Made by a program: the position numbers and the translations under genes
NCBI RefSeq assembly: GCF_002776525.5
Contig: NC_045447.1
Location: 24,177,002 to 24,241,001 of the forward strand
Origin: Piliocolobus tephrosceles
Lineage: Eukaryota > Chordata > Mammalia > Primates > Cercopithecidae
Length of the DNA: 64,000 nucleotides
Reading direction: 5' to 3'
Shown here: one piece after another, positions 22,321 to 33,169 of the stretch
How the letters are laid out: every line of letters starts with the position of its first letter
Numbering within the stretch: position 1 is the first letter of the stretch
The notes under the pieces: model-generated
Told to the model about the DNA's origin: nothing
The model's input: only the letters and a program-made list of their open reading frames with translations
The model's database searches: none

Positions 22321-22777
22321 AACCTGTTGACTCAAAGGTCTGGGTTTGATGAGGCAAGTGACCCGCTTAAGGACCCAGGGAGAATAAGAGACTGAAGAAC
22401 AAGCACCAGACCCCAAGCCCTGACTCCCAGGCCTGACATATGGCAGCTATGTGGCAGCTCTGGACTCCTCACTGTCACTGCTCAATTCCAAGGGACTGGG
22501 GCTGGGAAGATGGAGGAAGAGGGAAGAAAAGGCCCAGCTGTTGTCTTCTCTGGGAAACTTGCCTCAGAGAGAGCCCAAATGTTCTTGAACCTGAATGATT
22601 CAGGCCAAGGGTTTGCACAACATGTTCTTGCTCAGGAAATATAGATCATAAAGCATAGCACTGGGGGGTGGGGGAGTGTAATCCCTCATCCAGAGACCTA
22701 GATAAAGAAAATGATCTTAGGGAATATTTCATGAACCCAAGACCATACCACCCAGCAAGGAGCTGAATCAGGCATTC
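22321..22777. other. No gene or recognised repeat
   Basis: About 450 bases with moderate GC and no supported feature. Confidence 0.4.
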
Positions 22778-22826
22778 CCACGTTCACTGCAGCATTACTC
22801 ACAATAGCCAAGATAGAAAAACAACT

Positions 22827-23128
22827 GGCTGGGCACGGTGGCTCACACCTGTAATCCCAGCACTTTGGGAGGCTGAGGCAGGCGGATCACCTGAGGTCAG
22901 GAGCCCGAGACCAGCCTGACCAACACAGAGAAACCTCATCACTACTAAAAATACAAAAATTAGGTGGGCATGGTGGCACACGCCTGTAATCCCAGCTACT
23001 CGGGAGGCTGAGGTGAGAGAATCACTGGAACCCAGGAGGTGGAGGCTGCAGTGAGCTGAGATCACGCCATTGCACTCCAACCTGGGCAACAAGAGCGAAA
23101 CTCGTCTCAAAAAAACAAAAACAAAAAC
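22827..23128 (+). mobile_element. AluS-like element, sense
   Basis: Complete dimeric Alu from GGCTGGGCACGGTGGCTCAC to a CAAAAACAAAAACA tail, inserted in the L1MA. A 159-residue minus-strand frame (22799-23278) across it is spurious. Confidence 0.95.
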
Positions 23129-23619
23129 TAAGTGTCCATCAGTGAAGGAACATATATTCACATAATGGAATATTTTTAACCTAAAAAAGAAAGAAATCCT
23201 GCCATTTGCCACAACATGGATGTACCTTGAGGATATCATAAGTGAAGTAAGCCAGACACAAAAAGACAAATGTTTCATGACCTTACTTATATGTGAAATC
23301 TAAAAAATAAAACCAGCAAACTCATAGTAACAAAGAGTAAAACAGTGATTGCCAGGGCCTGGGAGATGGGAGAAAAAGGGAAATACTGGTCAAAGTATAC
23401 AAACTTTCAGTTTTAAGATGAATAAATTCTAGAGACCTAATGTACAGCACAGCAACTATAGTTAATAATACTGTATTATATACTTGAAATTTGCTAAGAG
23501 ATCAGATCTTAAGTGTTCTCACCATACCAAAAATAAAATGGTAACCATGTGAGGTGATGTATGTTAATTGGCTTGATTATGGTAATCATTTCACAATGTA
23601 TTCATACATCAAAACATCA

Positions 23620-23925
23620 GCCGGGTGTGGTGGCTTATGCCTGTAATCCCAGCACTTCTTTGGGAGGCTGAGCAAGGTGGATCACCTGAGACCAGGAGTT
23701 CAAGACCAGCCTGGCCAACATGGCAAAGACCCATCTCTACTAAAAACACAAAAAAAGTAGCCAGGCACTGTGGCAGATGCCTGTAATCCCAGCTACTCGG
23801 GAGGCTGAGGCAGGAAAATCGCTTGAACCCAGGAGGCAAAGGTTGCAGTGAGCTGAAATCAAGCCAATGCCCTACAGCCTGGGTGACAGAGGGAGTCTCC
23901 ATCTCGAAAGAAAAGAAAAGAAAAG
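23620..23925 (+). mobile_element. AluS-like element, sense
   Basis: Complete Alu from GCCGGGTGTGGTGGC to an (AAAAG)n tail, inserted in the L1MA 3' region. Confidence 0.95.
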
Positions 23926-23980
23926 ATCATATAAAAAACATTTGTCAATCGTACCTCAATAAAGTTGGGAAAAAATATTT

Positions 23981-24289
23981 TAAATTTTAAAAAGTAAACA
24001 CTTAAACAGGCAAATAAATAAACAAAGGTCAAGCTTCAGACCCTTCCTCTTTTTCAGTATATCAGTTATGGTTTCCTGAATGCTAAGGGCTGTTTTCTAA
24101 GTCCCTGAGCAGATCCTGTTCAGTTTGGCCACATAGTAAATATAGTTTGTTCTTTTTGTTTGTTTGTTTTTTAAGCTGGAGTTCAACCATTCACCCTTAT
24201 ATGCTAGGTGTCCTCTGTTTAGGAAGATGCCAGAACAATGTTATGACAGAGTCTTGTATTTTTGCAATGATCTAGGTGGAAAGGGCTCA
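23981..24289. other. No gene or recognised repeat
   Basis: About 310 bases. There is a short (TTTG)n run near 24157-24171 and nothing else supported. Confidence 0.4.
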
Positions 24290-24430
24290 ACAGACTAAAG
24301 CATGCCTTTCTTTAAGCAGATAGGGAAGCTGAGTCCCAGAGAGGGCAGGTGACTTGTGCATGGATCACACAGCCAGCCAGTGACAGAGGCAGCTCAAATT
24401 TCATGTCTCCTAGTGTCTGGTCCAGATTGC
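24290..24430 (-). mobile_element. MIR SINE, antisense
   Basis: GGGAAGCTGAGTCCCAGAGAGG, then GTGACTTGTGCATGGATCACACAGCC and CAGTGACAGAGGCAG: the reverse MIR core. Confidence 0.8.
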
Positions 24431-24587
24431 ATCAGGAAGAATAAAGAGAAAGAGATGGAGAAAGCAGGCAGTAGAGCCAACTGACCTCTCAATTGTCTTC
24501 TGGCTCTGTCACCTCCCCCACAGTTGGAGTCCAAGATTTCATAAATTGAAAAACACAAACACTTTCTTCAGTGAAAATTTAGTTGAT

Positions 24588-24879
24588 GGTCGGGCTCAGT
24601 GGCTCACGCCTGTAATCCCAACACTTTGGGAGGCCGAGGCAGGAGGATCACCTGAGGTTGGGAATTTGAGACCAGCCTGACCAACAGGGAGAAACCTCAT
24701 CTCTACTAAAAGTACAAAATTGGCCAGGTGTGGTGGCGCATGCCTGTAATCCCAGCTACTCGAGAGGCTGAGGCAAGAGAATCACTTGAACCAGGGAAGT
24801 GGAGGTTATGGTGAGCCAAGATGGCGCCATTGCACCCCAGCCTGGGCAACAAGAGTGAAACTCCATCTCAAAAAATAAT
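24588..24879 (+). mobile_element. AluS-like element, sense
   Basis: Sense Alu from GGTCGGGCTCAGTGGCTCAC to an AAAAAATAATA tail. A 10-bp target duplication, AATTTAGTTG, lies at 24576-24585 and 24880-24889. Confidence 0.95.
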
Positions 24880-24889
24880 AATTTAGTTG

Positions 24890-25445
24890 GTTTTCCTGTG
24901 GGATCAAATAGTACATACTTTGCATTTACTCAGAAAGTTATCTGGAACAATGAAAGCCCTGGTGTGATTTTGTTTCTCTGCTTCCTCTCCAAGTTTCCAG
25001 TTCAGTGGATCCATGAGGGCTATTTCCCACGTGTCCTTTGTGGGCTATTCTTAGCCTTTGCTGTGACCTGGACACACGTTTACAGCCCAAAGCAACTATG
25101 AATGTTTCCTGTTTTATTTCCAAAGCAAGTAGTCACTCTGCTGCTTCCCCCACCGCTAGTAATCACAGCCCTAGTTCACAATGTTGTATTCTTGGCATCT
25201 AAAAACTAGAAAAACACCATTAATAAGGCCAGATGTGATTTTCCTAGCTAAGTAATGATTCTGGGGGTATGGAGAACATAGGGCCGCTAAAGGAACAATT
25301 ATAGATCAAAAACTCTCATAATTTAATTTTGATTATTGAGAGTTTATCTTCATTTTTATCATTCTGTTGTTGTTAAATTAGGTCACTGTGGGTAGAGCCT
25401 AAGCAATGGTATTTTTTAAAGTTTCCCAGAGTGCAGCCTCAGGGC
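24890..25445. other. No gene or recognised repeat
   Basis: About 550 bases of apparently unique, AT-leaning DNA. Confidence 0.4.
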
Positions 25446-25640
25446 TGGTAATGGGTTGCAATAGTATTTCCCAACCTTGCCTGTAATTTTTAAAAAAGAA
25501 AATTACCTAGAGTGCTTGATAAATACACAGAAACCCAGGCCTCTCCCCGATCACTGTTTCTGGAATCTGGGGCCCTGGAATCTGTGTCTCTAAGAAGTAC
25601 TTCCAGATAATTCTTGTTATTTGGGAAAGTTGAGGATCTG
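25446..25640 (+). mobile_element. MER5-like hAT transposon
   Basis: CTTGCCTGTAATTTTTAAAAAAG, GTGCTTGATAAATACACAG, CTCTCCCCGATCACTGTTTC and GGCCCTGGAATCTGTGTCTC follow the order of MER5A. The termini are degraded. Confidence 0.6.
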
Positions 25641-26039
25641 GCAAGTTCGGGAAACACTGGGTGATAGCATAGACTTCCAAGCACACCCAAGAGAGCCGCT
25701 TTCCAGTAGCTTAGAAGACGTAATGAATGTTTCATCAGTTACAGAAGAAAACTCAGTCTTAGACTAGGAGTTCCTCACCAGAATCTTCCTTCTCCATACA
25801 GGCAGGCCCCTAGATCCCTACACAGTGAGCAAAGATCTCATTTCTACCAGCTTTCTCATCTCTTCCCACACCTAGCCTGGCCTCTTCTACTCAACTCAAC
25901 TCTCTTAAACTTGTCTGTCCTTCTGAGTTTAATTCCAGTCCCAGAAACCCTTATCATACTGGCCTGTGCTGATTTCTCCATCCTCTGAACTCCTTCATCC
26001 TGAGAGCTGTGCACAGTAATATCTGAGCTCTATTCATTC
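25641..26039. other. No gene or recognised repeat
   Basis: About 400 bases with no supported feature. The part after 25860 may belong to the L2 tail that follows. Confidence 0.35.
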
Positions 26040-26240
26040 TTCTGATTTGTTTAAAGACTCCACACCAGTGTCTTGCCTCCCTAGATTCAGAACTCCTTGG
26101 GGCAATACAACCACTGAAGGGAGAGCTGCAGGAGTGAATGTCACAGACAAGCTCCATGAGAGCAGACTTTCTTCCCATGGTAATTGCAATGCTTAGTCCA
26201 GCATCTGGTGCACAAGTGCTCAACAAATATCCATCAAGTA
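26040..26240 (+). mobile_element. L2 3' end relic, sense
   Basis: AGCTCCATGAGAGCAGACTTTC followed by GTCCAGCATCTGGTGCACAAG and TGCTCAACAAATATCCATC matches the L2 3' terminus in order. Diverged. Confidence 0.6.
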
Positions 26241-26393
26241 TATGAATAAAATGTCAAGCTATATGAACTAACTATGTAAACTACATTTCAAGCTATAAAT
26301 ATTTGAACACATATACACAATGGAAATTATGATTTCAGAAACTAATCTAGATACACCTCATGACTTGGATTTGTCCTAGTTTCTCTGCACGTG

Positions 26394-26888
26394 CAGCTCT
26401 CAAACTTTTTGGTTCCTTCACATTCTTGCAAATTATTAAGCATCTTAAAGAACTTTGTTTATGGGGGCTACGTCTATCAATATTGACTATATTAAGAATT
26501 GAAAATTCCAATTTTAAATAACTATAGTAAACTCATCATATGTTAATGGGTAATGCAAACAATGTACTTTTACAAAGAATAACTATCTTTCCAAAACAAA
26601 ATAATTTAATAAGAAAACTGGCACTGGTTTACATTTTTGCAAACCTCTTTAATGTTTGGCTTCATAGAAGTCAGCTGGATTCTCAGATCTGCTCCAGCAT
26701 TTAACATGTTAACTGTATTATACCTTAGGTGGCCTCTGGGAAACTCCACTGTATACTTGTGAAAGAATGAGAGTGAAAAAGCCAGATAACATCTTTGGGT
26801 CATTATGAAAGTAGTCTTGGCCACATGGACTCCCTAAATGGGTCTTAGGGATCCCCAGGGATGCACAGACACACTTTGAGAACTGTTG
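26394..26888 (+). mobile_element. MER1/Charlie-type hAT transposon
   Basis: About 495 bp with inverted ends CAGCTCTCAAACTTTTTGG and CACTTTGAGAACTGTTG. Internal phrases AAGAACTTTGTTTATGGGGG, TTTGCAAACCTCTTTAATG, AGTCAGCTGGATTCTCAGATC and GAGAATGAGAGTGAAAAAG-like text fit the MER1 family. It is non-coding and non-autonomous. I saw no clear 8-bp target duplication. Confidence 0.7.
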
Positions 26889-27244
26889 TTCCACACATTT
26901 CAGAATACAAGTTCTAGATGGGGTAGGTAAAATTAATCAAAGTCTTTGGTTTCCTGCTTTGAAAGAGATATATAAGGGTTTATCAGACTAGGATAAATCC
27001 TTGGATGTTAGAATGTTACGGCAGAGAAATCAGAATGTACATCCTCATTAAATGACATCATGGATGCTAAAATTCACAAATCATTTATCTTCATGAAACA
27101 GAATATTTACAGTAGCAGCACAAAACCTTAGACTCTGTAATGCTCCTTCTAATTTGTATCTTTTCATTTTTCTGGATCTTTGGCTGTGCCTTTCAGATTA
27201 GCGGGTATTCTAGCAAAGAGACTACGAGTGACACACGATGGTAG
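26889..27244. other. No gene or recognised repeat
   Basis: About 355 bases, apparently unique. Confidence 0.4.
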
Positions 27245-27365
27245 AAAATGATCATTGTTCCTATCTCTTAGAGGTGTTATGAGGATTAAATAAATGCATA
27301 TAAAGTATTTAGAATAGTACCTGACACAGAGCAAATTGTCTTGGTTATTATATGTCTTTTAAAGT
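27245..27365 (+). mobile_element. MIR SINE 3' half, sense
   Basis: TATCTCTTAGAGGTGTTATGAGG, ATTAAATAAATGCATATAAAG and GTACCTGACACAGAGC match the 3' part of MIR. Confidence 0.75.
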
Positions 27366-27714
27366 TTCTTAAAAGCAACTAAAAAAGTAAATTTCTATGT
27401 TTGACTTCATTCCCCATAATTTAGCATGATTTATACAGACTTGTTTGTAGTAGTAATTTTAAGGCTAAATTCATTTAAAATAGTCCTCCCACAAAAGGAC
27501 CGATTAATTGAGGTATCATTACAGAGTTGTCTTCTAACAAATCAAAACTAAGGCTTGAAAATCCATACTGCAGACGATGGAAAACACTTCTTTCCCCCAA
27601 AGCTTTTGTGCATACAGTGACAATCAGGCTTGCTCTAGAAATTGCTAAATGGCAATTAAATTTAATTTGCCCCCTGGGTTAATTGTATACCAGGAGGAAT
27701 TGTTAATGTCAAAC
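27366..27714. other. No gene or recognised repeat
   Basis: About 350 AT-rich bases with no supported feature. Confidence 0.4.
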
Positions 27715-28540
27715 ATTTACTGAGCACTAATAGATTCAACAAGCACACATGAACATTCACTACATATGAACCCCAGGAGGGAGGAGGACGCAAGCATAGA
27801 CAAAAGTCCTGCCTTCAGGGCATGACAGAGAGCTCCACATATATGGGATAGTGATACAGGCAAGATGTCTCAAATACACAAACACAAACAGGAAAAAAGG
27901 TTGACAGAGGGAAAAAAAGAAGGTCATTCTGACTTGAGGCATCTAGGAAGACTTTGCCAACATGGTAGCTTTTGAACTGACCATTGAAAAATGGGTGGGA
28001 TTTCACCAAGGGAACTTGGGAGGAAGGAAAATGGAACTAGCAGAAAGCAGGATTGGGCATGGTCATTTGATATACCGAGAACAAAAGGCAACAGTGAAAA
28101 GAGTTGTTTGGAAATGAATGAAATGGGCTTACATGATAGGATAAGAAGTTCAGACTTTAGCAAGCAAGAGGGCAGCCTGAGCAACAATGGGTACAAAACT
28201 GTGTCATCCACAGCTTGGTGTTTTGGTAACATTAACATGACCTAGGGTCTGCAGGAAGAATGAAAAGGAAGGCACTAAGGTGAGAAAACCAATGAGGAGG
28301 AGGCCATGGCAACAGTCCAAAGGGAGAAGTGATGGGGGCATTTGCAATGGAGATAGGAAAAAAGGATGAGACATTTATTTTAAAAGAATAATCCAGAAGA
28401 TTGGAGGATGACTAGTTAGTCAGTGAGTAACTATTCTGTGTTGGACTAAGGCTATGTGTGTTTTTAAAGAAAGTTTTTGAGACATGTCCAAGAAGGTAAA
28501 TTCGGAAGGCAGGTGTGAGAAAAATAAAGAACCCAGGATT
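27715..28540. mobile_element. L3/CR1-like LINE relic
   Basis: The order CATTTACTGAGCACTAATAG, AAAGTCCTGCCTTCAGGGC, AAGACTTTGCCAACATGGTAGC, AAGAAGTTCAGACTTTAGC, GAGGAGGCCATGGCAACAGTCC and AGAAGTGATGGGGGCATTTG follows a very old mammalian LINE 3' region that I associate with L3 (CR1 clade). It is strongly diverged, and family and orientation are uncertain. Confidence 0.55.
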
Positions 28541-28599
28541 ACCTTATTCAGAGTAAAAGAATGAAGAAAGAAAAAATAATCCCACTAGAAAAATAAGGA

Positions 28600-28815
28600 C
28601 TCTTGCAAATCAAGAAGAAAAATAAGCATACCAATTGAAAAAATCAGCCATGGACATGAGCTGCCAACTCACAAAAGAAGAACTAGAAATGGCCAAGCAA
28701 TGTGGGAGAAAATGCCCAGCTGAATCATAAAGCAAAAAAAATAAAAATATAAGATCTCACTTTTGCCTGTAAGATTGGCAAAAAATATATAAAGATTGGT
28801 GAGGCAGACAATGTC
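28600..28815 (+). mobile_element. Ancient L1M fragment, sense
   Basis: CCAATTGAAAAAATCAGCCATGGACATGAG-like text, CTCACAAAAGAAGAACTAG, AAATGGCCAAGCAATGTGGG and TAAGATTGGCAAAAAATATA correspond to the L1 ORF2 3' part around the NRHFSKEDI segment. Diverged. Confidence 0.6.
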
Positions 28816-29369
28816 AGTTGCCTACCCATCAGTGTCCTTCCTTGCCAACAAAGCCCTTAATTTGGTTATCCAGGCTTTTTCAGTTTGCTTTGTTTTTCTA
28901 GGTACCAGCCTAGCCCCAGCCCAGTAGGGAAGAATCTTGATTAGTCTGAACCAAAATTGGTGATTCCATTCTTCTTATCAGTGATTGACTTGGGAAGGGG
29001 GATATGTTCCAATTCTGGCTAAGATATGTAAGAGAAAGCCTCCATGGAGAAAGATGAAGAAGGTTTGAGGAACATTTCTTAGGTTTTATAAGAAGAATTC
29101 TAGGTATTGCAATACCCACTTTATTTGACCCTAGATATTGATGAATGAGGGTGCAAGGCCTGGAGCTGCTGCAGCTCTATTGAGAACATGAGGATACCCA
29201 ACTGCTGAAAATGACAGAAAAGAAAAGTAGAAAGAATCTGGTATTTTATATGATTCACTAGTTGAATTAACCTATTCTGGAATCTCCCTGTCTTGGGATA
29301 CCTTGTTTATTATATTAGGATTTTTTTAAGTCTTATTATTTAAGCTACTTTTTAATTTGGATTCTTAGT
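28816..29369. other. No gene; unassigned, possibly old repeat
   Basis: About 550 bases. Some phrases (GAGAACATGAGGATACCC, TGATTCACTAGTTGAATTAACC, TATTATTTAAGCTACTTT) resemble the 3' part of old mammalian interspersed repeats, but I cannot assign a family. Confidence 0.35.
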
Positions 29370-30413
29370 TTCTTTTCTTATTATTTTAGGATCAGGTAAT
29401 ACACATATAGGTTTGTTACATGAGTAAATTGCATGTTGCTGGGGTTTGGTGTACAAATGATTTCATCACCCAGGTGGTGAGCATAGTACCTGACAGGTAG
29501 TATCTCCCCTCAAGTAGGCCCCAGTGTCTATTGTTACCTTCTTTGTGTCCACATATATTCAATGCTTAGCTCTGACTTATAAATGACAACATGCAGTATT
29601 TCGTTTTCTGGTTCTGTGTTAAAGGATAATAGCCTCCAGCTACATCCATGTTGTTGCAAAAATCATGATTTTGTTTTTTTATGGCTGTATAGTATTTCAT
29701 GGTATATATGTACTACATTTTCTTTGTCCAGTCTGCCACTGATAGGCATCTAGAGTGAGTCCATGTCTTTGCTATTGTGAAAAGTGCTGCAGCGAACATA
29801 TGTGTGCACATGTCTTTTTAGTAGAACTATTTATATTCCTTTGGGTATATACTCAGTAATGGGTTTGCTGTGTCAAATGGTAGTTTTGTTTTAAGTTCTT
29901 TGAGAGATCTCCAAACTGCTTCCCTGAACTAATTTACATTCCTACCAGCAACGTATAAGTGTTCCCTTTTCTCCGCAACCTTGCCAGCATCTGCTATTTT
30001 TTGACTTTTTATTTATTTTTTTTTTTTGAGACGGAGTCTGGCTCTGTCGCCTGGGCTGGAGTGCAGTGGCCGGATCTCAGCTCACTGCAAGCTCCGCCTC
30101 CCGGGTTTACGCCATTCTCCTGCCTCAGCCTCTGGAGTAGCTGGGACTACAGGCGCCCGCCACCTCGCCCGGCTAGTTTTTTTTTTTTTTTTTTGTATTT
30201 TTAGTAGAGACGGGGTTTCGCCGTGTTAGCCAGGATGGTCTCGATCTCCTGACCTCGTGATCCGCCCGTCTCGGCCTCCCAAAGTGCTGGGATTACAGGC
30301 TTGAGCCACCGCGCCCGGCCTTGACTTTTTAATAGTAGCCATCCTGACTGGTTTAAAGTGGTATCTCATTGTGGTTTTGGTTTGCATTTCTCTAGTGATT
30401 AGTGATGCGGAGC
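29370..30413 (-). mobile_element. L1PB/PA-type L1 3' end, antisense, with an AluYR
   Basis: Reverse L1 3' UTR and ORF2 C-terminal region: GATCAGGTAATACACATATAGG, GGTGTACAAATGATTTCATC, AGCTACATCCATGTTGTTGC and TCAGTAATGGGTTTGCTGTG. It resumes after the Alu with AATAGTAGCCATCCTGACTGG. 5'-truncated near 30413. No coding frame remains. Confidence 0.9.
30012..30320 (-). mobile_element. AluYR-type (Old World monkey) Alu, antisense
   Basis: Young, nearly undamaged reverse-oriented Alu with an 11-bp target duplication, TTGACTTTTTA (30001-30011 and 30321-30331). Diagnostic-looking substitutions relative to human AluY are GTGGCCGGATCTCAGCTC, GGGTTTACGCCATT, CCACCTCGCCCGGCTAG, CCGCCCGTCTCGG and CAGGCTTGAGCCACC. 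I associate this set with the cercopithecid AluYRa lineage. It is inserted in the antisense L1. Confidence 0.93.
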
Positions 30414-31204
30414 ATGTGGACTAGTTGTGAGAAAAATTTCTACCTACGCAGGACTACTAAGTATTTGTTGAATTAATGAATCAATTAAAGAATGAATGGC
30501 TGAGGCCTAAGAGGATGACAATGCCTAGAAGGATTATAGACTTTGGGTTGGAAAGAATCTGGGGGATAGTATAGAGCTGGAGTATATTCCAGTTTACCAA
30601 AGGAAACAATGAGAAAATGGAAACTTGAGAAGATTTTGGACTTCCCCAGACCGGTCTCCACAAACTCCCCACCCTACTTTCCTCCAAGTTAGTTGCTCCA
30701 GAGGTCCTAGTTTCCATTTGGCACCAGCTGAGCTACAAAAATTTGCAGTCATGATCTTTCCCCATGGGTCCCAAGATTGGTGACTTGCCTCAAAGACACT
30801 GAAGAGAAAATGGACCTCCACCCAAGAAAATTGAGCAGGTCCTCAAGAGAATCTCCCGCTTTGTTCTTCCCTGATTGTTGCAGCAGAACGAGGTGACAGA
30901 AATCCAGCTGGGAGTGTCTGGTGGAAGTGGCCCTGAGGGTTTCTTCTTTCATTGTATAAGTTATTTGTTCACACCAATTTGTTAAAAGCTGTGGATTCCA
31001 CTGGTGAGATCATGAGCACATTCATTTTCTCCTCCCAGAAGAAACTTTTTCTTGTGTCATCCTCAGCATTCTCGCCAGATGAAGCATCTTTTCTGTTTTC
31101 ATTACTGCATAATTACTCCTCTTGGATTCTGCAACTTGACATGAAATACTCTCTTTCTTACTGCCAAATTTAAAATTCATGTGTTAGCTAACTACTGAGA
31201 AAAA
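30414..31204. other. No gene or recognised repeat
   Basis: About 790 bases. The start (AGTATTTGTTGAATTAATGAATC) resembles an L2/MIR terminal tail. The rest has no recognisable family and only frames under 80 residues. Confidence 0.4.
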
Positions 31205-31710
31205 AAAAAAAAAAAAAAAAAGGATCTTACCTTGCGTCATAAGTCAATATAAATCCTATGAGATTAAAAATTTAGGGTTAAAAAATAAGCCACAAAAGCA
31301 GTAAGAAAAATATAAATGAGTATTCATGACACCTTATAGTAGTGTTGTAACTTCTAAATGTGGCACTAAAGGTAGAAGCCATACAGGAAAAAAAAAAAAA
31401 AAATGAATGGATTCAGCTATAAAAAAAAAATTAAACTTCTGGAGTGAAAAACTGAAGACTGGGGGTCAGAAGTGAGGAGGTGATCAACTTGTCATTATGT
31501 ACCTTTTCGTACTGCTTCTGTGACTATGGATTTCAAATCCATAAGTTTTTAAATTTGAAATTGTTTTCAAATGAAATAATCATGTGAAAAATGTAAACTT
31601 CCATAGTCAAAACAATAAAAGACAAATAATAGAGTAAAAAGGAAAATGCAACATTTATCATAGACATAGGTTACTACATTTAATATGTGAGGAGCTAATA
31701 AATATTAACA
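31205..31710 (+). mobile_element. Ancient L1M/HAL1-like relic, sense
   Basis: AT-rich text with the order expected from the C-terminal part of L1 ORF2: GATTAAAAATTTAGG, AATAAGCCACAAAAGCAGTAAG, ATTCATGACACCTTATAGTAG, GTGGCACTAAAGGTAGAAGCC and TAATAAATATTAACAATG. Two A-runs (31199-31221 and about 31388-31403) interrupt it. Low similarity. Confidence 0.5.
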
Positions 31711-32331
31711 ATGCCATGTAACCTTGTGTTCACAAATGATCTTGGCAGACAGACAAATCAAGTCAGCCCCAGTGCTCCTTCTTGCCAACTGTATGACTTC
31801 GGCCACGTTCTTTCCTTGCCTCCTTCCTTCTCTGCAAAATGAGGGAAATGTCCTCCATGGTATAATAAGAAAAATAACTGGTCTTTGTCCCAGTTGCTGG
31901 CACAGAGATCCTTAGAATCCTGGGAATTTCCTTAGTGATGAAGGTGGTAGGAGCAGTTTCTGTTCTATAAGGTGACCCTTGGTGGGCTCCTAGATAGCTT
32001 TGGGATGGGGGATGTTCACCAGGGCGACTCACCCTTGATTAAAAGATTGGAATTTTCAACCCAGCCTCCAGGGAGGGGAGAGGAGCTGGGGATTGAATCA
32101 ACGGCCAATGCGTAATGATTTAATCAATCATGAGTACATAATAAGAACCTCCGTAAAAACTCATAAACAGTGGGGTTCCGAGAGCTTCCGAGTTGGTGAA
32201 CACATCCACACTTCAGGGAAGTGGCACCCCCCAACTCACGTGGACAGAGGCTCCTGCCATCTGGACCCTTCCAGATCTCATTCTATGAAGGTTTGGCTGC
32301 TGAATTGTGTCCTTAAAATAAACCAGTAACA

Positions 32332-32628
32332 GGCCGGGCACAGTGGCTCATGCCTGTAATCCTAGCACTTTGGGAGGCCAAGGCATGTGGATCGCTTAAG
32401 CTCAGAAGTTGGAGACCAGCCTGGGCAACATGGCAAAGCCCTCCACAAAAAATTAGCTGTGCATGGTGGTGTGCACCTATAGTCCCAGCTACCTGGGGAA
32501 CTGAAATGGGAGGATCGCTTGATCCTCCTTGAGCCCAGGAAGCTGAGGCTGCAGTGAGCCATGATCCTGTCACTGCAGTCCAGCCTGGGTGACAAGGTGA
32601 GACCCTGTCTCAAAAAAAAATTAAAATG
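32332..32628 (+). mobile_element. AluJ-like element, sense
   Basis: Sense Alu from GGCCGGGCACAGTGGCTC to CAAAAAAAAATTAAAATG. A perfect 16-bp target duplication, AAATAAACCAGTAACA, lies at 32316-32331 and 32629-32644. The right arm has AluJ-type features (GGATCGCTTAAGCTCAG, ACATGGCAAAGCCC). Confidence 0.94.
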
Positions 32629-32662
32629 AAATAAACCAGTAACAGTAAATAATGTGTTTTCT

Positions 32663-32747
32663 TAGGGGGAATATAGAAGAAAGAAAAAAGCTACAATACA
32701 CTGTTACAAAGTATAGGAGAGCAAAAAAAAAAAAAAAAAAAAAAAAT
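32663..32747 (+). mobile_element. Short polyA-tailed insertion of unknown source
   Basis: About 60 bases (TAGGGGGAATATAGAAGAAAG ... TATAGGAGAGC shortened here) ending in about 29 As, then AATTTAAAATAATAAAGTGC. Flanks AAATAATGTGTTTTCTT and AAATAATAAAGTGCTTTCCT look like a diverged target duplication within the LTR-like element. The inserted text is too short to identify. Confidence 0.5.
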
Positions 32748-33169
32748 TTAAAATAATAAAGTGCTTTCCTGAGTTCTGTGAGTCATTCTAGCAGATAACC
32801 AAATCTGAGGAGAGGGGTCATGGGAACCCCAGTTTATAGCCATTGGTCAGAAGTACAGATGGCCCAGTACTTGCAATTGCCATCTAAAATGGAGGCAGTC
32901 TTATGGGACTGAGCTCTTAAACCTTAGAGTCTGACACTAACTTCAGGAAGTTAGTGTCAGAATTGAATAGGATTATAGGACTCCCAGGTGGTGTCAGAGA
33001 GTAGAAGTGGTGTTGGAAAAGACATCACATACATAGTGTCAGGAGGAAGTAAGACCCCTCCTACTTTTTCACACAGTTACTACAAGGATAAGATAACAGA
33101 ATTTAGCAAACAGTGGGCCCCAGTATTAGTATTATCATTGCTACTAGAAAAAAAAAAACCCACCAATTG

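Larger units (their letters stand above)
22778..23980 (+). mobile_element. L1MA-type LINE-1 3' end, sense, with two Alus
   Basis: Three pieces of one old L1 3' end. They are 22778-22826 (GCAGCATTACTCACAATAGCC), 23129-23619 (GTCCATCAGTGAAGGAACATA, GTTAATTGGCTTGATTATGG) and 23926-23980 (GTCAATCGTACCTCAATAAAG with an A-rich tail). Removing the two Alus restores a continuous L1MA 3' region. No frame survives. Confidence 0.88.
31950..33050 (+). mobile_element. LTR-like element, sense, with two retroinsertions
   Basis: GATTTAATCAATCATGAGTAC, TAAGAACCTCCGTAAAAACTC, GGGGTTCCGAGAGCTTCCGAG and AATAAACCAGTAAC resume after interruptions with CTGAGTTCTGTGAGTCATTC, GGTCATGGGAACCCCAG and GTTAGTGTCAGAATTGAATAGG. 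This is a common old primate/mammalian LTR-type repeat whose name I cannot give with confidence. It contains an AATAAA-type polyadenylation signal at the first interruption. Solo, without internal genes. Confidence 0.55.

Noticed and set aside
22799..23278. 159-residue minus-strand frame with a hydrophobic stretch
   Set aside because: It runs across an Alu and L1MA sequence and has the usual Alu-derived peptide.
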